Of a DNA stretch of 64,000 nucleotides, positions 63,490 to 64,000 are shown piece after piece. A program made the position numbers and the translations under genes. Within the stretch, counting starts at the first letter, position 1. Every line of letters starts with the position of its first letter. This DNA is from Promethearchaeota archaeon. GTDB taxonomy: Archaea > Asgardarchaeota > Lokiarchaeia > Sigyniarchaeales > SOKP01. Below the pieces are notes generated by a model, which saw only the letters and a program-made list of their open reading frames with translations, had not been told where the DNA came from and made no database searches. The DNA lies in contig JAHPZE010000009.1 in NCBI GenBank assembly GCA_019058365.1, positions 62,001-126,000 on the forward strand, given 5' to 3'.

Positions 63490-63499
63490 TTTATATAAA
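63490..63499 (-). promoter_or_regulatory. TATA box of the 62945-63466 GTPase gene
   Basis: On the minus strand it reads TTTATATAA within GTTTATATAAAG, ending about 24 nt before the ATG. This suits an archaeal promoter with a very short or absent leader. Confidence 0.5.
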
Positions 63500-63628
63500 C
63501 ATCTTATAAAAGTTTAATAATTTATATAATTTCATTTCAAAAACCTTAAAAAGCTGAGAAATCACAATAAGAGTAAAAAAAATTAATAATACAAATAACC
63601 AAAGAATTAGTTTATATTAACGCTCACG

Positions 63629-64000
63629 TTAAGAATTTTTATTTACCATCCTTCGAGTAAGATCGAGAAAAGCTTTATCGACGTTTTCACCTGTTTTAGC
63701 CGAAGTTTCAATATAAATACTATTTTCCTTTTGTGCAAACTGAATAGGTTCATTCCGATCAATTATTTCTCCAATTTCCGGAATTAAATCTAATTTATTT
63801 CCAATTATTATAACTGGAAAATCATTCTCAATAGCTTGTCGAGCGTCTGAAAGCCACTCCTTCATTTTCAGAAAAGTATTTGCCCTTGAAAGATCAAAGA
63901 TTATTAAAGCACCATTAGTCCCTTCGTAAAAACTTCTACGTAATACTTTAAATCGTTCCTGGCCTCCAATATCCCATAATGTAAGCTTAGCAATTTTCCC
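63629..64000 (-). CDS. Rab/Ras-like small GTPase, N terminus beyond the window
   Basis: The frame is open to the window edge: GKIAKLTLWDIGGQERFKVL (G3), a body with SRANTFLKMKEWLSDARQAI, VIIIGNKLDLIPEIGE (G4) and ETSAKTGENVDKAFLDL (G5), ending NKNS. The P-loop and switch I lie outside. About 123 of roughly 175 residues are seen. An internal ATG would give a 78-residue product, but the upstream match to GTPases shows the gene starts further on. It is the third copy in the tandem set. Confidence 0.9.
   Translation of the reverse strand, partial: GKIAKLTLWDIGGQERFKVLRRSFYEGTNGALIIFDLSRANTFLKMKEWLSDARQAIENDFPVIIIGNKLDLIPEIGEIIDRNEPIQFAQKENSIYIETSAKTGENVDKAFLDLTRRMVNKNS

Noticed and set aside
1..64000. 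tRNA, rRNA, CRISPR arrays, insertion sequences
   Set aside because: No cloverleaf, ribosomal segment, regularly spaced direct repeats or transposase was seen while reading both strands.

Overview
The window is strongly AT-rich archaeal DNA, most likely from an Asgard archaeon of the Lokiarchaeota type. Indicators are Rab/Ras-like small GTPases in a row at the right end, a GTPase carrying a longin-like N-terminal domain, a roadblock-like protein, SIR2-TPR and TrmB/phospholipase-D-like proteins, Hdr/Mvh energy genes beside bacterial-type enzymes, and genes decoding TGA as selenocysteine. Short A/T-rich intergenic spaces, TATA boxes about 25 nt upstream of some starts and T-tracts after stops also look archaeal. 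This assignment is inference; no rRNA or tRNA gene was seen.

Left part (1-31 kb). A beta-oxidation pair (3-hydroxyacyl-CoA dehydrogenase, enoyl-CoA hydratase with an unusual zinc-ribbon tail) comes first. Then come two giant paralogous surface proteins that appear to be a tandem duplication: each faces a GNAT acetyltransferase gene, one intact and one reduced to a relic. Next are a two-gene operon of HTH/coiled-coil/PLD-like proteins, an MBL-fold hydrolase, a geranylgeranyl-reductase-like flavoprotein, the longin-GTPase, two MFS transporters, an M42 peptidase, a HerA-like ATPase, a DUF2156 protein, an MNT-HEPN pair whose HEPN gene has an in-frame TAA, a truncated methyltransferase, a DUF4405-like membrane cytochrome and a bacterial-type GAPDH.

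Middle part (31-43.5 kb). This holds a SIR2-TPR protein, a polyferredoxin, a membrane-anchored beta-propeller protein with two tiny membrane proteins in one operon, a roadblock-like protein with an unknown partner, a PAS/kinase relic, a GH127-type glycosidase and several small membrane proteins.

Right part (43.5-58.3 kb) is an energy-metabolism region. It contains hdrA and mvhD, each interrupted by two in-frame TGA codons at conserved cysteine positions and therefore probably selenoproteins. A eukaryote-like SECIS candidate lies just after mvhD. Also present are an FrhB/FdhB-like subunit, a corrinoid protein with a methyltransferase fused to an SCP2-like domain, aldehyde:ferredoxin oxidoreductase with its ferredoxin partner, an HdrC-GltD-CCG fusion and an RdhA/QueG-like iron-sulfur protein. 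Together they suggest methyl-group, aldehyde and ferredoxin/thiol-disulfide redox flow, possibly with electron bifurcation.

Right end (58.6-64 kb). A RapA-like SNF2 helicase, preceded by a relic of its own 5' end, is followed by three Rab-like GTPases, the last cut by the window edge. The strongest novelty is the selenocysteine-encoding hdrA-mvhD operon with its SECIS candidate.
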